DNA of 32,415 bases. It comes from Bdellovibrionales bacterium (GTDB lineage: Bacteria; Bdellovibrionota; Bdellovibrionia; Bdellovibrionales; UBA1609). Of the stretch, positions 14,878 through 23,329 are shown piece by piece. The stretch lies in NCBI GenBank assembly GCA_019637855.1, contig JAHBUX010000023.1:1-32415 (forward strand), read 5' to 3'. The notes beneath the pieces are model-generated. The model did not search any database, had not been told where the DNA came from, and was given only the letters and a program-made list of their open reading frames with translations. Numbering within the stretch: position 1 is the first letter of the stretch; the number at the start of each line of letters is the position of its first letter. The position numbers and the translations under genes were made by a program.

Positions 14878-15465
14878 ATGTGGCGTAAGTTCATCCTGTT
14901 TACCATTGCTCTCAGCTTTTTGAATGCACCTTTGCTTCAGGCCGACGATCTCGAAGACGAAGGCGGCGCTTCCGCCATTGAAGATCACGCCACCGATCCA
15001 GACTACCCGCCCCCGGCCGCACCGGAAACGAGCGGTATCGAACCCGCTCCCGTCGGCTCTGAGGAGTACAACTCCAACGCCGATATGGGCGAAGCCGTCG
15101 ATGACGCTTTGACTGCGGATGGCCAATATCCCAATGCCACGCCAGAACCCGATGTTCCGACCGAAAGCACGCCGATCCCTGGCTATGACGATGAACCCGC
15201 AGCACCCAAGAAGGCGGCAAAAAAATCTGTAGCTAAAAAAGCTCCGCCCAAGAAGAGCTCAAAGACCGCGGCCAAGAACAGTAAGAAAAAACCGGCAGCG
15301 AAGACAGCCAAGAAAACCACCGCGGCCAAAAAGACGGCAGCTAAAAAAGGCAGCAAAGCGGCCGCAACCAAGAACAAAAAAGGTCGCGACACCGCCAGTG
15401 TGAAGAAAGGTGCAAAGGCACCCGCTAAGAAGCCGGCCAAAAAGTCGGCTAAGAAATCCTCTTAA
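14878..15465 (+). CDS. Exported protein with acidic middle and histone-H1-like Lys/Ala tail
   Basis: A 195-residue protein in three parts: a signal peptide (residues 1-22, MWRKFILFTIALSFLNAPLLQA), an acidic Pro-rich low-complexity region (23 to about 108), and a strongly basic tail (about 110-195) made of irregular repeats of AAKK, AKKT, PAKK and KKS. The tail looks like eukaryotic histone H1 and bacterial H1-like proteins, which bind nucleic acid, but here it follows a secretion signal. The start ATG has GAGGAG eight bases upstream. It lies 84 bases after the terminator of the c-di-GMP RNA. It could bind peptidoglycan, LPS, polyphosphate or DNA outside the cytoplasm. The tail alone does not prove DNA binding, and no known domain is seen. 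Confidence 0.8.
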   Translation: MWRKFILFTIALSFLNAPLLQADDLEDEGGASAIEDHATDPDYPPPAAPETSGIEPAPVGSEEYNSNADMGEAVDDALTADGQYPNATPEPDVPTESTPIPGYDDEPAAPKKAAKKSVAKKAPPKKSSKTAAKNSKKKPAAKTAKKTTAAKKTAAKKGSKAAATKNKKGRDTASVKKGAKAPAKKPAKKSAKKSS

Positions 15466-15476
15466 AGCGCATACGC

Positions 15477-15773
15477 ATGATCGCTCGTGCACGCGCGTTT
15501 CTCAAGAAGCTAAGCTGGCGCTCCCTTTTGAGTGCCGGCTTTGCGATCCTCGCTCTTCTCAATCTCGCGCTACTGTCAGCTTTTAGCCATACGCTCACGC
15601 AGCTGCAGCTGACCTTTCAGCTCGACACCGCGACTCTCCGCCTGATCGCGGGCAATATCTATGTGTATTTGGGTTGTTCGTTAACGATCTCTGTCGGCTT
15701 CGCCGTGTTCAGCGCTGCCTTGGAATTCAATTCGGGATCGTCAGCTTCTCGCCCGCCATCACGCGGTAATTGA
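15477..15773 (+). CDS. Small predicted membrane protein
   Basis: A 98-residue ORF with a basic N-terminus (MIARARAFLKKLSWR), two hydrophobic segments (about 18-37 and 58-80) and a short polar tail. Third-position GC is high, like neighbouring genes, which favours real coding. Against it, the ATG has no clear ribosome site, 11 bases after the H1-like stop, and the last 47 bases overlap the 3' end of mltD on the other strand. I do not recognise the family. If real, it would be an inner-membrane protein co-transcribed with the exported H1-like gene. Confidence 0.5.
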   Translation: MIARARAFLKKLSWRSLLSAGFAILALLNLALLSAFSHTLTQLQLTFQLDTATLRLIAGNIYVYLGCSLTISVGFAVFSAALEFNSGSSASRPPSRGN

Positions 15774-17397
15774 TCTTCACGTTGTTCGCTTTGGCCAAGT
15801 CGCCCATGGTGACGCCATAGCGCTTGGACACATCCCACAGCGTTTCGCCGCGGCGGACGACGTGGCGGCGCGACTTCGCTGCATTCGACAGAGCGGCCAC
15901 ATTGCGGGAGTTCGGCGCCGAAACTTCTTTTTGTACGTTCTTCGCGCGACCGAATTGAGCCAACACGGCCGGCTTCTTCTTCACGCGACCCGCACTGTTG
16001 TCCGAACCTTCACGCACGCGCAGCTTCTGGCCTTTGCGCAAGATGCTACGGTTCGTAAGGCTGTTCATGCGCAAAAGATCCGAAACCTGAACGCCGTAAC
16101 GAGTGGCGATCACCGAAAGATTCTCGCCATTGCGTACTGTGTGAAATTCCACATCGCGCGTTTGCACGGCCGGTACCGCTTCTTTGCCTGTGCTCGCGGT
16201 CTCTTCCGTCACGTACTGAATGCCCTCACCGCCGTTATCCGGAACTTTGAGCGAACGGCCCACGCGCAACATCGAACGGTTGGACAAATCATTTAAACGA
16301 CGTAGGCGGGAAACCGTGGTGCGGTGCTTGCGAGCCACCGTCGACAATGTGTCACCGCGACGAATGCGATAGAAATAGTATTCGGCCTGCAACACTTTGG
16401 GCTGCGTGGTCACGCTCAAAGACAGAGCGGCCATGGCGTCGGTCGCGCGGCCTACCGGGATACGCACCACCGTCTCACCACCCCGACCCATAGGCACGAA
16501 GTCGGTGCGGAACTTAGGGTTGAGCAACTTCAACTCGTCGACTTCCACATTCAGGTTCGACGCCAGTTTCGAAAGACTGATCGGGCTCTGCAGAGCCACA
16601 GTGTCGTAAGACAGTGGGTCCGCGTACTCGATATCCGCAAAACCATATTTGCTGGGGTTCTTGGCGATCATGGCCGCGGCGATAAACTTGGGCACATAGT
16701 GCTTGGTCTCGGCCGGGAGAGCGCGACGCTTTTTGATCAACGCCCAGAAGTCACGCGTGTAGTGGCGAGTCACAGCGCGCTTCACGCGGCCCTCGCCCAC
16801 ATTGTAAGAGGCCATCGACAAGTGCCACGAGTTGAACATGCCGTACAGAGCTTTGAAGTATTCGGCGGCGGCGCGAGTCGACAAAACCGGGTCACGGCGT
16901 TCGTCGGTGAAGGTGTCGATCTGCAGACCGAAGCGCTTACCGGTGCTGCGGATAAACTGCCAATAACCAACCGCATTGGCTTTTGAGTGCGCACGCGGAG
17001 AAAATCCAGATTCAATCAAAGCAATGTAGACGAGATCTTCGGGCAGACCGTTTTCCCGCAGCACGTTTTTCATCATGGGAAGGTAGCGAGTCGAGCGCGC
17101 CAGGTACTGATCCATGTGCTTGCGACCGCGACCTTGGAAGTAGCGCAGCCACATGTCGACGTGTTCGTTCTGGTCGAGGGCGATCTCGCCGTAGGCGGCC
17201 TTGTAAGGCTTCTCGGCATTGACCTCAACCATTTCGGAGGAGTCTTCGTTTTCCACGATATTGGTGGGCGGTAGATCGGTCACGGCCGGCACGCCACCCT
17301 CACCCGCTGCGGCTGTCGTTGAACGTTTCTGCGTGGTCGCGCAGGCCGATAATAAAATCACGCTCGAGACCAAAAGTCCCTTCAAAGGCCAAGACAT
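15727..17397 (-). CDS. mltD: Membrane-bound lytic murein transglycosylase D-like lipoprotein with three LysM domains
   Basis: A 556-residue lipoprotein with lipobox LSAC (Cys19), so it is attached to a membrane, most likely the outer one, facing the periplasm. The transglycosylase (SLT) domain spans about 105-240, with catalytic Glu129 in ALIESGFSPRA, then NAVGYWQFIRSTGKRFGL and the MASYNVGEGRVKRAV motif. Three LysM peptidoglycan-binding domains follow at about 341-386, 415-460 and 510-555. This is the MltD arrangement with one more LysM than E. coli has. It cleaves the MurNAc-GlcNAc bond to give 1,6-anhydro ends. The ATG has AGGAG eight bases upstream. It is the last gene of the moxR-bat operon, 28 bases after slt. 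Confidence 0.93.
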   Translation of the reverse strand: MSWPLKGLLVSSVILLSACATTQKRSTTAAAGEGGVPAVTDLPPTNIVENEDSSEMVEVNAEKPYKAAYGEIALDQNEHVDMWLRYFQGRGRKHMDQYLARSTRYLPMMKNVLRENGLPEDLVYIALIESGFSPRAHSKANAVGYWQFIRSTGKRFGLQIDTFTDERRDPVLSTRAAAEYFKALYGMFNSWHLSMASYNVGEGRVKRAVTRHYTRDFWALIKKRRALPAETKHYVPKFIAAAMIAKNPSKYGFADIEYADPLSYDTVALQSPISLSKLASNLNVEVDELKLLNPKFRTDFVPMGRGGETVVRIPVGRATDAMAALSLSVTTQPKVLQAEYYFYRIRRGDTLSTVARKHRTTVSRLRRLNDLSNRSMLRVGRSLKVPDNGGEGIQYVTEETASTGKEAVPAVQTRDVEFHTVRNGENLSVIATRYGVQVSDLLRMNSLTNRSILRKGQKLRVREGSDNSAGRVKKKPAVLAQFGRAKNVQKEVSAPNSRNVAALSNAAKSRRHVVRRGETLWDVSKRYGVTMGDLAKANNVKINYRVMAGEKLTIPN

Positions 17398-17425
17398 TCA
17401 ACGTACTCCTGTTACTTCAAATAGC

Positions 17426-19702
17426 TTAACGCGCAACAGTCTTTGCGTCCACCCAGATTGGCTCAGAAAGAGACAGTTTGGACCCTTCGAGCATGCGATA
17501 AATCAGCAAATTGCGCAGAATCGATTTCACATAGTGGCTAGTCTCTTCCCATGGCAATTCGTCTATCCAGACCTCCGCCTCGGGAGTCGATGTGGGCGCG
17601 GCTTCCAGCAGGCTGAGGTCTTTGCGCGCATTTAGCCAGCGCTTTAATCTTGTCGGTCCTGCGTTGTAGGCCGCAACAGCTAACGGCATGTTTCCACCGA
17701 AATTTTTTAATAGGCGCGATAAGTAAATGCTGCCCAATTTAATGTTCGTCTCGGGCAGCAAAAGTCCATCTGTCGTATATTCTTTTAGACGGATGTCGCG
17801 GGCGATCTCGGCCGCCGTCGACGGCAAGAGTTGCATCACGCCAAGCGCGTTGGCCGGGCTTTTCACCTCGGGACGAAACGAGCTTTCTTGGCGAATCAGC
17901 GAGCGGATCAAATCTTCATTTAAACCGGTCGCCTTTGCTTCGCGCGCGATGTACGGGCTGTACTCTTTGGGAAACACGATTTTCAAAACCGACGACTGCA
18001 AGAGTTGCGGATTTTCATCGAAGGCTTTGTTCATCAACATGATGGCGTTGTCGTAACGAAGAGTGGCGGCCCAAAACTTCGCGCGCAACAATCGTTCCTC
18101 ATTCGATTGTGGCTCCGGCAGCGAATCAAGTTCGCGTTCAGCCTCTTTGAACCAACCGGCCTTAAGCAAAATGTTGAACCGCTCCCACGCCAAACGTTCG
18201 CTCTCGAGCAGGCGCAGATCGGTCTTGATCGTGATTTTGCCATCGGGCAATTCCAACGCCCCGCCACCCAATTCCGCTTTGGCGCGCAGGCCGTAATAGG
18301 ACAACGGATATTTTTCGATCAGTGGGGCGGCGAAAGCGGCGCTCTTCGCCGCATCGACCTTTTGTTGCGCCCGCCACTGCCAATACAACGCGCGGTACTC
18401 GAAGTCTTTGCCCTGATTCAAAGCCAATACACGCTCGAAGTAAGCGGCCGCTTGGGCATATCGCTTCAAGCGGAACTCAAGCAAGCCCATGCGGAATGTG
18501 CCTTCCGCCGCTTCCGCCGTGCCACCGTGCTTGAGCAGAAGTTTGTCGTAATCGGCGCGAGCATCATCGTACTCACCGGCGGCAACCGCCGCTTTGGCCG
18601 CAAGCAAGAGAACTTTGGTGCTATCGGGGTGGCCATCGTACTTAACGTAGGCTTTCTCGGCCAAGCTCAGGGCATCTTGGTAGTTGCCCTTTGCGTACGC
18701 GTTCAAAGCCCAGCGGCTCATGCGACCGGCATCGGCCTTGAGCATCTCTTTCACCGCCGAATCGCGAACGTGACGAAATTTTTCCTCACTGCGATTGGAG
18801 AGGCTCAAGTAGATCTCGAGGACCCGGTCTCCCGCTTCCGACGCGCGTTTACTGCCGGGAAATTTTTGAATCAGTTTTACCCCATCCTCTATCGCCGACA
18901 AAAAATCCTGCGAATCAAAGGCGCGGTTCATACGCGTGGCGATCTCTTTTTCTTCCTCACTGATGCCAAGATCGTCCGCACTTTTCTCGGCCGCCTTGAC
19001 TACAGCAATCTCCGCCGCATCTTTCTTTTTACCCAACAAAGAGGAGCGAATGCTTTCCACCCGCGTGCGCAATTCAGCGCTGTCTTTTTCACTGAGTGAA
19101 CGCAATAAGAAGTCTTGTGCGGCACCTAAGTTCTGTTCGATAAAAGCCAACTCTCCCGCCCAGCGGTAGGTGTTGGCGCGTTCATCCAGCGTGAGCCACG
19201 AACGCACCTGCTGCAATTTATCCAAAGTGGTCCACGCCGAACGGCGATCACTCTTCAACTGCTCTTCGGCTAACGCCAAGAGAGCCGTGGTGTAAGCCGT
19301 GCGCAGTTGCGGAACGCTGGGCCCGTAGAGCAGCCAGGTCGGCTGAGATTCCAGCTTAGCAATCGCCTTACGAAGCGCATCGACCGAAGCACGACCGGAT
19401 TTATCGCGCAATGAGGCGCACTGGAGCTGGTTCCACACCAGCCACGGTCCTAGACTCTTACCCAAAGCGTAACTTTTTTGAATGGCGCTCAGACACTTGG
19501 CCCGATCTTTAGCGATGAGGGCCTTTTTGGCCTCCACCATATTGATGATCAACGCTCCACCTTTGACTTTGGCTTTGCTGTCAAACATCCAGCGTGGCGC
19601 TTCAACCGCTTGATCGAGCGAAACACTGACGGTCGTAACACCGGCGGCCCACGACGTGGAGACCCCCAATAGCAACGCAAGGCAAGTGGATGTTCTTAGC
19701 AC
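17426..19702 (-). CDS. slt: Soluble lytic murein transglycosylase (Slt-like) with TPR-type helical region
   Basis: A 758-residue periplasmic protein of the Slt70 type. A signal peptide (residues 1-20) leads into a long alpha-helical, TPR-like superhelix to about residue 560; SLT catalysis sits at the C-terminus. The catalytic glutamate is Glu606 in IRQESSFRPEVKSPANALG, followed by GVMQLLPSTA and AVAAYNAGPTRLKRW. It degrades glycan strands, releasing anhydromuropeptides. The start is GTG 19702, one base after the batD stop, with its GGAG site inside the batD end, which implies translational coupling. The N-terminal helical part is longer than in E. coli Slt70 (about 620 mature residues). The coupling to batD suggests the bat genes and wall cleavage serve a common envelope process. 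Confidence 0.92.
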   Translation of the reverse strand: MLRTSTCLALLLGVSTSWAAGVTTVSVSLDQAVEAPRWMFDSKAKVKGGALIINMVEAKKALIAKDRAKCLSAIQKSYALGKSLGPWLVWNQLQCASLRDKSGRASVDALRKAIAKLESQPTWLLYGPSVPQLRTAYTTALLALAEEQLKSDRRSAWTTLDKLQQVRSWLTLDERANTYRWAGELAFIEQNLGAAQDFLLRSLSEKDSAELRTRVESIRSSLLGKKKDAAEIAVVKAAEKSADDLGISEEEKEIATRMNRAFDSQDFLSAIEDGVKLIQKFPGSKRASEAGDRVLEIYLSLSNRSEEKFRHVRDSAVKEMLKADAGRMSRWALNAYAKGNYQDALSLAEKAYVKYDGHPDSTKVLLLAAKAAVAAGEYDDARADYDKLLLKHGGTAEAAEGTFRMGLLEFRLKRYAQAAAYFERVLALNQGKDFEYRALYWQWRAQQKVDAAKSAAFAAPLIEKYPLSYYGLRAKAELGGGALELPDGKITIKTDLRLLESERLAWERFNILLKAGWFKEAERELDSLPEPQSNEERLLRAKFWAATLRYDNAIMLMNKAFDENPQLLQSSVLKIVFPKEYSPYIAREAKATGLNEDLIRSLIRQESSFRPEVKSPANALGVMQLLPSTAAEIARDIRLKEYTTDGLLLPETNIKLGSIYLSRLLKNFGGNMPLAVAAYNAGPTRLKRWLNARKDLSLLEAAPTSTPEAEVWIDELPWEETSHYVKSILRNLLIYRMLEGSKLSLSEPIWVDAKTVAR

Positions 19703-19703
19703 T

Positions 19704-21575
19704 TTAAATCTCCGCCAGTTCGATGGCTCGACTCATCACCTTGTCGAATTCCTGGATGAGCTTGTCCATCTTGGTCTTCTCAGTCATATCGACAATCAGG
19801 GTTTCAGGCGCGAAGCTCAACGCTTCACACTGCGCGAGCAATTTTTGAATGGGCGTAGCCAGCTCATTGCGCAGACTGGGAGGCGTGTGTTCAAGCAATC
19901 GATTCAGCTCTTGATTGGCGCCGCCCTGCTCGGACAGCTGACCCAAGATATAGTAGGCCGTGTTGGTCAGCTCCACACCCACCTTGCGCCAATCTTTAGC
20001 GGCGACCAGGGAGCGCACTGTTCCCATACGACGCTTGAGCACAAGCTTGAGGCTCAGCTTTTTCGGTTTGTGGCGCAGTTTTCGCCAACCGTAGATCCCG
20101 AGGAAACCAAAAGCAAAACAATACATCGCTGCCGTGATCGCGATCTGCGCGCCAGCCGAGGTGGGACGACTGCCGATCTCCGTCGCCAAAGACGGGAGTT
20201 GCGGTTCCGACGGTGCCACAGGCCCCTTATCGCCAGGGACGGTCTGAGCTTGCGCGGGCGCTGCGGTGGTGGCCGTCCCTGAAACGCTCAAATCGAGAGG
20301 CTGCGACGAGACTTCGGTGAATTTTTGCGCACGTGGATCGAAGGTCGCGATGGTCACCGCGGGAATTTTGAAAACCCCCGGCTCGCGCGGAATGATCAGC
20401 ACTTCGAACTCTTTAAAGCTGGTGCCGTCCTTCAAAAACTTAGCTTGCGATTTTTGATCGTAGAGCTCGAAGCTGGGCGGCAATTGCAAATTCGGCAGCT
20501 CAATCAGCTTGGCGTTGCCTTGACCATCAAAGCGCACGCGCAAAGTGATCGGTTGGTTCACAACACCGGTGGGTGGTTCGAATTGCGCCGTCACGCGAAA
20601 GCTTCCCACCGCGCCCGTATAGTTGTGCGGCCGATTGGCGGGAACATCTTGCACTTCGATATCTATCGGACGACTGGCCTTGGTGAACTGATAGGGCCGG
20701 CCAAATCCCAAGTTCGACGGAGTGAGCACCGTGCACTTGGCTTTGTAGGTATCAATGACCGCTTTGCCCGGCTTGATCGGGAACAAGGCGTAGGACACCA
20801 AAAGCGCGCGCTGGTAAGGCACGCCTTCGATCACCACGTTTTCAAAGTTCAAACGGGTGGCCATCTCCAAATCCTCTTTCCAAAAGCCTTTGAGGTCGGG
20901 ATATTTCAGAGTGTCGATGTCACGGATCTGACCGCGCGTGACGAGATAGAAGTTAGCGGTGATCTGTTCGCCCACGAAGGCCTTTTTCTTGTCGACGTCC
21001 GCTTGAATAAAAAACGCCTCATTGGGATTGACCGGAGCGCCGTCCATCGCCATGCCGCCACCTGCGCCGCCGCCCATGCGCCGTTGCAACATCTGTTGAA
21101 ACAGCTCCTCCATGTCATCCATCTGCTGGAATGGATCGGGTTGACCCTGACCGCGCCCTCCACCCCGTGCCACCGGGTTCTTGCGCGCATCGGACACAGT
21201 CACGTGAATAGGTTTGGTGCGATAAGTCTGGCCGTCCACATCAACGGCGATTTCAGGAATGGTCATGGCGCCTTTGCGTGCGGCGGCCAACATATAAGTG
21301 AACGTGCGTGATTGCGAAGTCACAAAACGGCCATTGTCATAGGAGCTGCGCGTTTCATAGCCGGTGGAAGAGTTGATCACCTCAAAGCCAGGCAAGCCGC
21401 CGATCTTCGGATCTCCCACATTCGAACTGTCTTTGCTGCTCACGCTGACAACTAAATGAACCACATCACCTAGCCCGATCTGGTTGCGATCGATGGTGGC
21501 GGTAACTTCAACACCTTCCGCCGCATACAGGGCCGCGGACCATATCAGCATCAAACTCAAAACGCTCTGTCTCAT
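19704..21575 (-). CDS. batD: BatD-family membrane protein (aerotolerance operon)
   Basis: A 623-residue BatD ('oxygen tolerance') family protein. It has a signal peptide (MRQSVLSLMLIWSAALYAA) and tandem beta-sandwich modules to about 460, starting VEVTATIDRNQIGLGDVVHL. A Gly/Met-rich stretch at about 155-180 follows the first module. One transmembrane helix (about 477-498) and a cytoplasmic helical tail complete it. The start ATG 21575 lies four bases past the stop of the TPR gene and gives the signal peptide; a reading to 21665 would add 30 basic residues and overlap the upstream gene, so it is rejected. BatD is expected to work with the von Willebrand A proteins BatA and BatB at the inner membrane. 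The biochemical role of the family is not settled. Confidence 0.9.
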   Translation of the reverse strand: MRQSVLSLMLIWSAALYAAEGVEVTATIDRNQIGLGDVVHLVVSVSSKDSSNVGDPKIGGLPGFEVINSSTGYETRSSYDNGRFVTSQSRTFTYMLAAARKGAMTIPEIAVDVDGQTYRTKPIHVTVSDARKNPVARGGGRGQGQPDPFQQMDDMEELFQQMLQRRMGGGAGGGMAMDGAPVNPNEAFFIQADVDKKKAFVGEQITANFYLVTRGQIRDIDTLKYPDLKGFWKEDLEMATRLNFENVVIEGVPYQRALLVSYALFPIKPGKAVIDTYKAKCTVLTPSNLGFGRPYQFTKASRPIDIEVQDVPANRPHNYTGAVGSFRVTAQFEPPTGVVNQPITLRVRFDGQGNAKLIELPNLQLPPSFELYDQKSQAKFLKDGTSFKEFEVLIIPREPGVFKIPAVTIATFDPRAQKFTEVSSQPLDLSVSGTATTAAPAQAQTVPGDKGPVAPSEPQLPSLATEIGSRPTSAGAQIAITAAMYCFAFGFLGIYGWRKLRHKPKKLSLKLVLKRRMGTVRSLVAAKDWRKVGVELTNTAYYILGQLSEQGGANQELNRLLEHTPPSLRNELATPIQKLLAQCEALSFAPETLIVDMTEKTKMDKLIQEFDKVMSRAIELAEI

Positions 21576-21579
21576 AACT

Positions 21580-22263
21580 CTACCAATCTTTACCTTTGCT
21601 CGCCTCTTTGCCGCCTTTTTGATACTCGTTGGCGCGGATGCTTTGCTCTTGGTTTTTGATCTCATCGAGGATTCTCTTTACGTCCTCTTTGCTTAAGTCT
21701 TCGCTATCAAAAGGTTTGGGCTGCGGCTTTTGCTTTTCTTCCTTCTGCGGATTCTTCAGCGAATCTTCGCGCTGCTGCTGGTTGTTGCCCTGCTGCTGCT
21801 CTTTTTTGTCTTTATTCTGATTGTCGCCTTTGCCGCCGCCACCGCCGCCCTGCCAGAGCAGCTCGATGTTGTTCTTCACTTCCAGCGAATCCGGTTTGAT
21901 GTCGAGAGCGGCCTGGTAAGCCTTGAGAGCCTCTTCGATCTTTTGCTCTTTAGCCAAGGCACCGCCTAGATTGAACAATGAAGAAAAGCGTTCCTCACTT
22001 CCCTCTTTGGCGATGTGGGCGGCCCCCGTGTATGCCTTAACGGCCTTGGAATATTCCTCATTGGCCTCGAAAACCAAACCCAGGTTCATTTGCACTTGCC
22101 AGCTGAGCGGGTCGTCCTCGAGCGCCTTTAAAAAGCTCTGATAGGCCGGATAGAAATTCTTTTTTTCCATCTGGCGCACGCCTTCCGCGTTGCTGGTGTA
22201 GGCCTGCCAGGTGGTGGCGTGGGCTGGCAATGCGAAAAGAAGAACAAGTGCGGTCTTAATCAA
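21580..22263 (-). CDS. TPR protein of the BAT operon (BatC/BatE-like)
   Basis: A 227-residue exported protein with a short signal peptide (residues 1-16, ending PAHA), three TPR-type repeats (about 23-130), then a low-complexity part: six glycines near 140, a Gln/Lys/Asn-rich stretch and a basic C-terminus. TPR proteins at this place in bat operons are called BatC or BatE, so the position supports the call. Translation starts at TTG 22263 with GAGG six bases upstream, overlapping the end of batB by eight bases. The protein is probably a periplasmic scaffold between BatB and BatD. Confidence 0.8.
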   Translation of the reverse strand: MIKTALVLLFALPAHATTWQAYTSNAEGVRQMEKKNFYPAYQSFLKALEDDPLSWQVQMNLGLVFEANEEYSKAVKAYTGAAHIAKEGSEERFSSLFNLGGALAKEQKIEEALKAYQAALDIKPDSLEVKNNIELLWQGGGGGGKGDNQNKDKKEQQQGNNQQQREDSLKNPQKEEKQKPQPKPFDSEDLSKEDVKRILDEIKNQEQSIRANEYQKGGKEASKGKDW

Positions 22264-23326
22264 CGGCCACCTCGAAGCGGCCTTTCCAAATACGGCCTTC
22301 GCCCTTACGCTCGCCCAAAAACAGCTCGCTCAACGCCAGAATCAAACCGATAAACAAGAACGTTTGATAGTGCTCGTTGTAGTGGCTGACTTCCATGGTG
22401 TCGAATTGCGCTTTTTGCAAGTTATCGATGCTCGCGCGCAGCTGACGAATAGCATCGCCACCGAACGTCACGTGCTGGTAAGTGCCGCGCCCGGCTTCCG
22501 CCAGCTGTTTAAGAGCCTCACCGGTCGAGCGACTGACCACCGGCTGCCCGTTTTTTTCTTTTTTGTAGCCGACCAGGTTACCCACATGGTCACGCACGGG
22601 GATCTGTCCCCCTTGCTCAGTGCCAAAACCCAGAGTGAAAATGCGAATGCCCGCATCGGCCGCTTTGCGGGCGGCATCCAATCCGCCTTTTTCAGTCTCT
22701 TCACCGTCGGAGGCAATCACGATCACTTTGGTCAATTGGCGAGTGTCGTCGTTTTCCAAACCGCCGCGCTGAAGCGCGTTCATGGCTTCACTGATGGCCT
22801 TTTTAAAATCCGTACCTTGCGTGGTCACCGCATCCGGAGTCAGCGACTCCATGTACATTTTCAGTGCCGATTTGTCTGAGGTCAGCGGCGAGAGCAGAAT
22901 GGCCGAGCCGGCAAACGCCACCAAGCCCACTTTGTCGCCACCTAAAGTGTCGAGAAAGCGCGACAGTTCCTTTTTGGCCAAATCCAAGCGCGAGGGGCGA
23001 GCGTCTTCGGCCAACATGCTGTTCGACACATCCAACACAATCATGATTTCAAGACCTTCACTCTTGGCCTTCTGTTTACCCTCGCCTGACTGCGGGCGAG
23101 CCAGCGCCACCACAAAAAACAGCAAGCTCAAACACTGCAGAACAAGCTTCAATTTGCGTTTGCGTGTCGAAACCGAACGCATCAAATAACCCGCGATGCG
23201 CGGGGCGATCTGCGCATTGATGATCTGCTTGGTACGACCGGCCGTCCACCAAATCATCAATAGAATAATCGGGATCAAACCCAAGAGTTGGAGTGCAGCC
23301 GTATCTTGAAAGCGGTAATCCAACAT
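22256..23326 (-). CDS. batB: BatB: von Willebrand A-domain membrane protein
   Basis: A 356-residue protein with two N-terminal transmembrane helices (about 12-28 and 60-77), ARPQ right after the second, a von Willebrand A domain (about 92-285) and a C-terminal transmembrane helix (about 317-337). The metal-ion-dependent adhesion site is complete: DVSNS (99-103), a conserved Thr in TTQGTDF and Asp in IASDGEE. This is the BatB layout of membrane-anchored VWA proteins. It starts three bases after batA stops and ends inside the TPR gene. BatA and BatB together may form a VWA pair used by MoxR-type chaperones. Confidence 0.92.
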   Translation of the reverse strand: MLDYRFQDTAALQLLGLIPIILLMIWWTAGRTKQIINAQIAPRIAGYLMRSVSTRKRKLKLVLQCLSLLFFVVALARPQSGEGKQKAKSEGLEIMIVLDVSNSMLAEDARPSRLDLAKKELSRFLDTLGGDKVGLVAFAGSAILLSPLTSDKSALKMYMESLTPDAVTTQGTDFKKAISEAMNALQRGGLENDDTRQLTKVIVIASDGEETEKGGLDAARKAADAGIRIFTLGFGTEQGGQIPVRDHVGNLVGYKKEKNGQPVVSRSTGEALKQLAEAGRGTYQHVTFGGDAIRQLRASIDNLQKAQFDTMEVSHYNEHYQTFLFIGLILALSELFLGERKGEGRIWKGRFEVAVD

Positions 23327-23329
23327 GCG

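Noticed and set aside
15190-15462. Repetitive AAG/GCC-rich DNA as a repeat element
   Set aside because: It is the coding sequence of the Lys/Ala tail; the repetition is irregular and follows the reading frame.
18005-21311. Long plus-strand open frames across slt and batD
   Set aside because: They are antisense to well-supported genes, have no ribosome sites, and read as Arg/His/Gln-rich sequence without domains.
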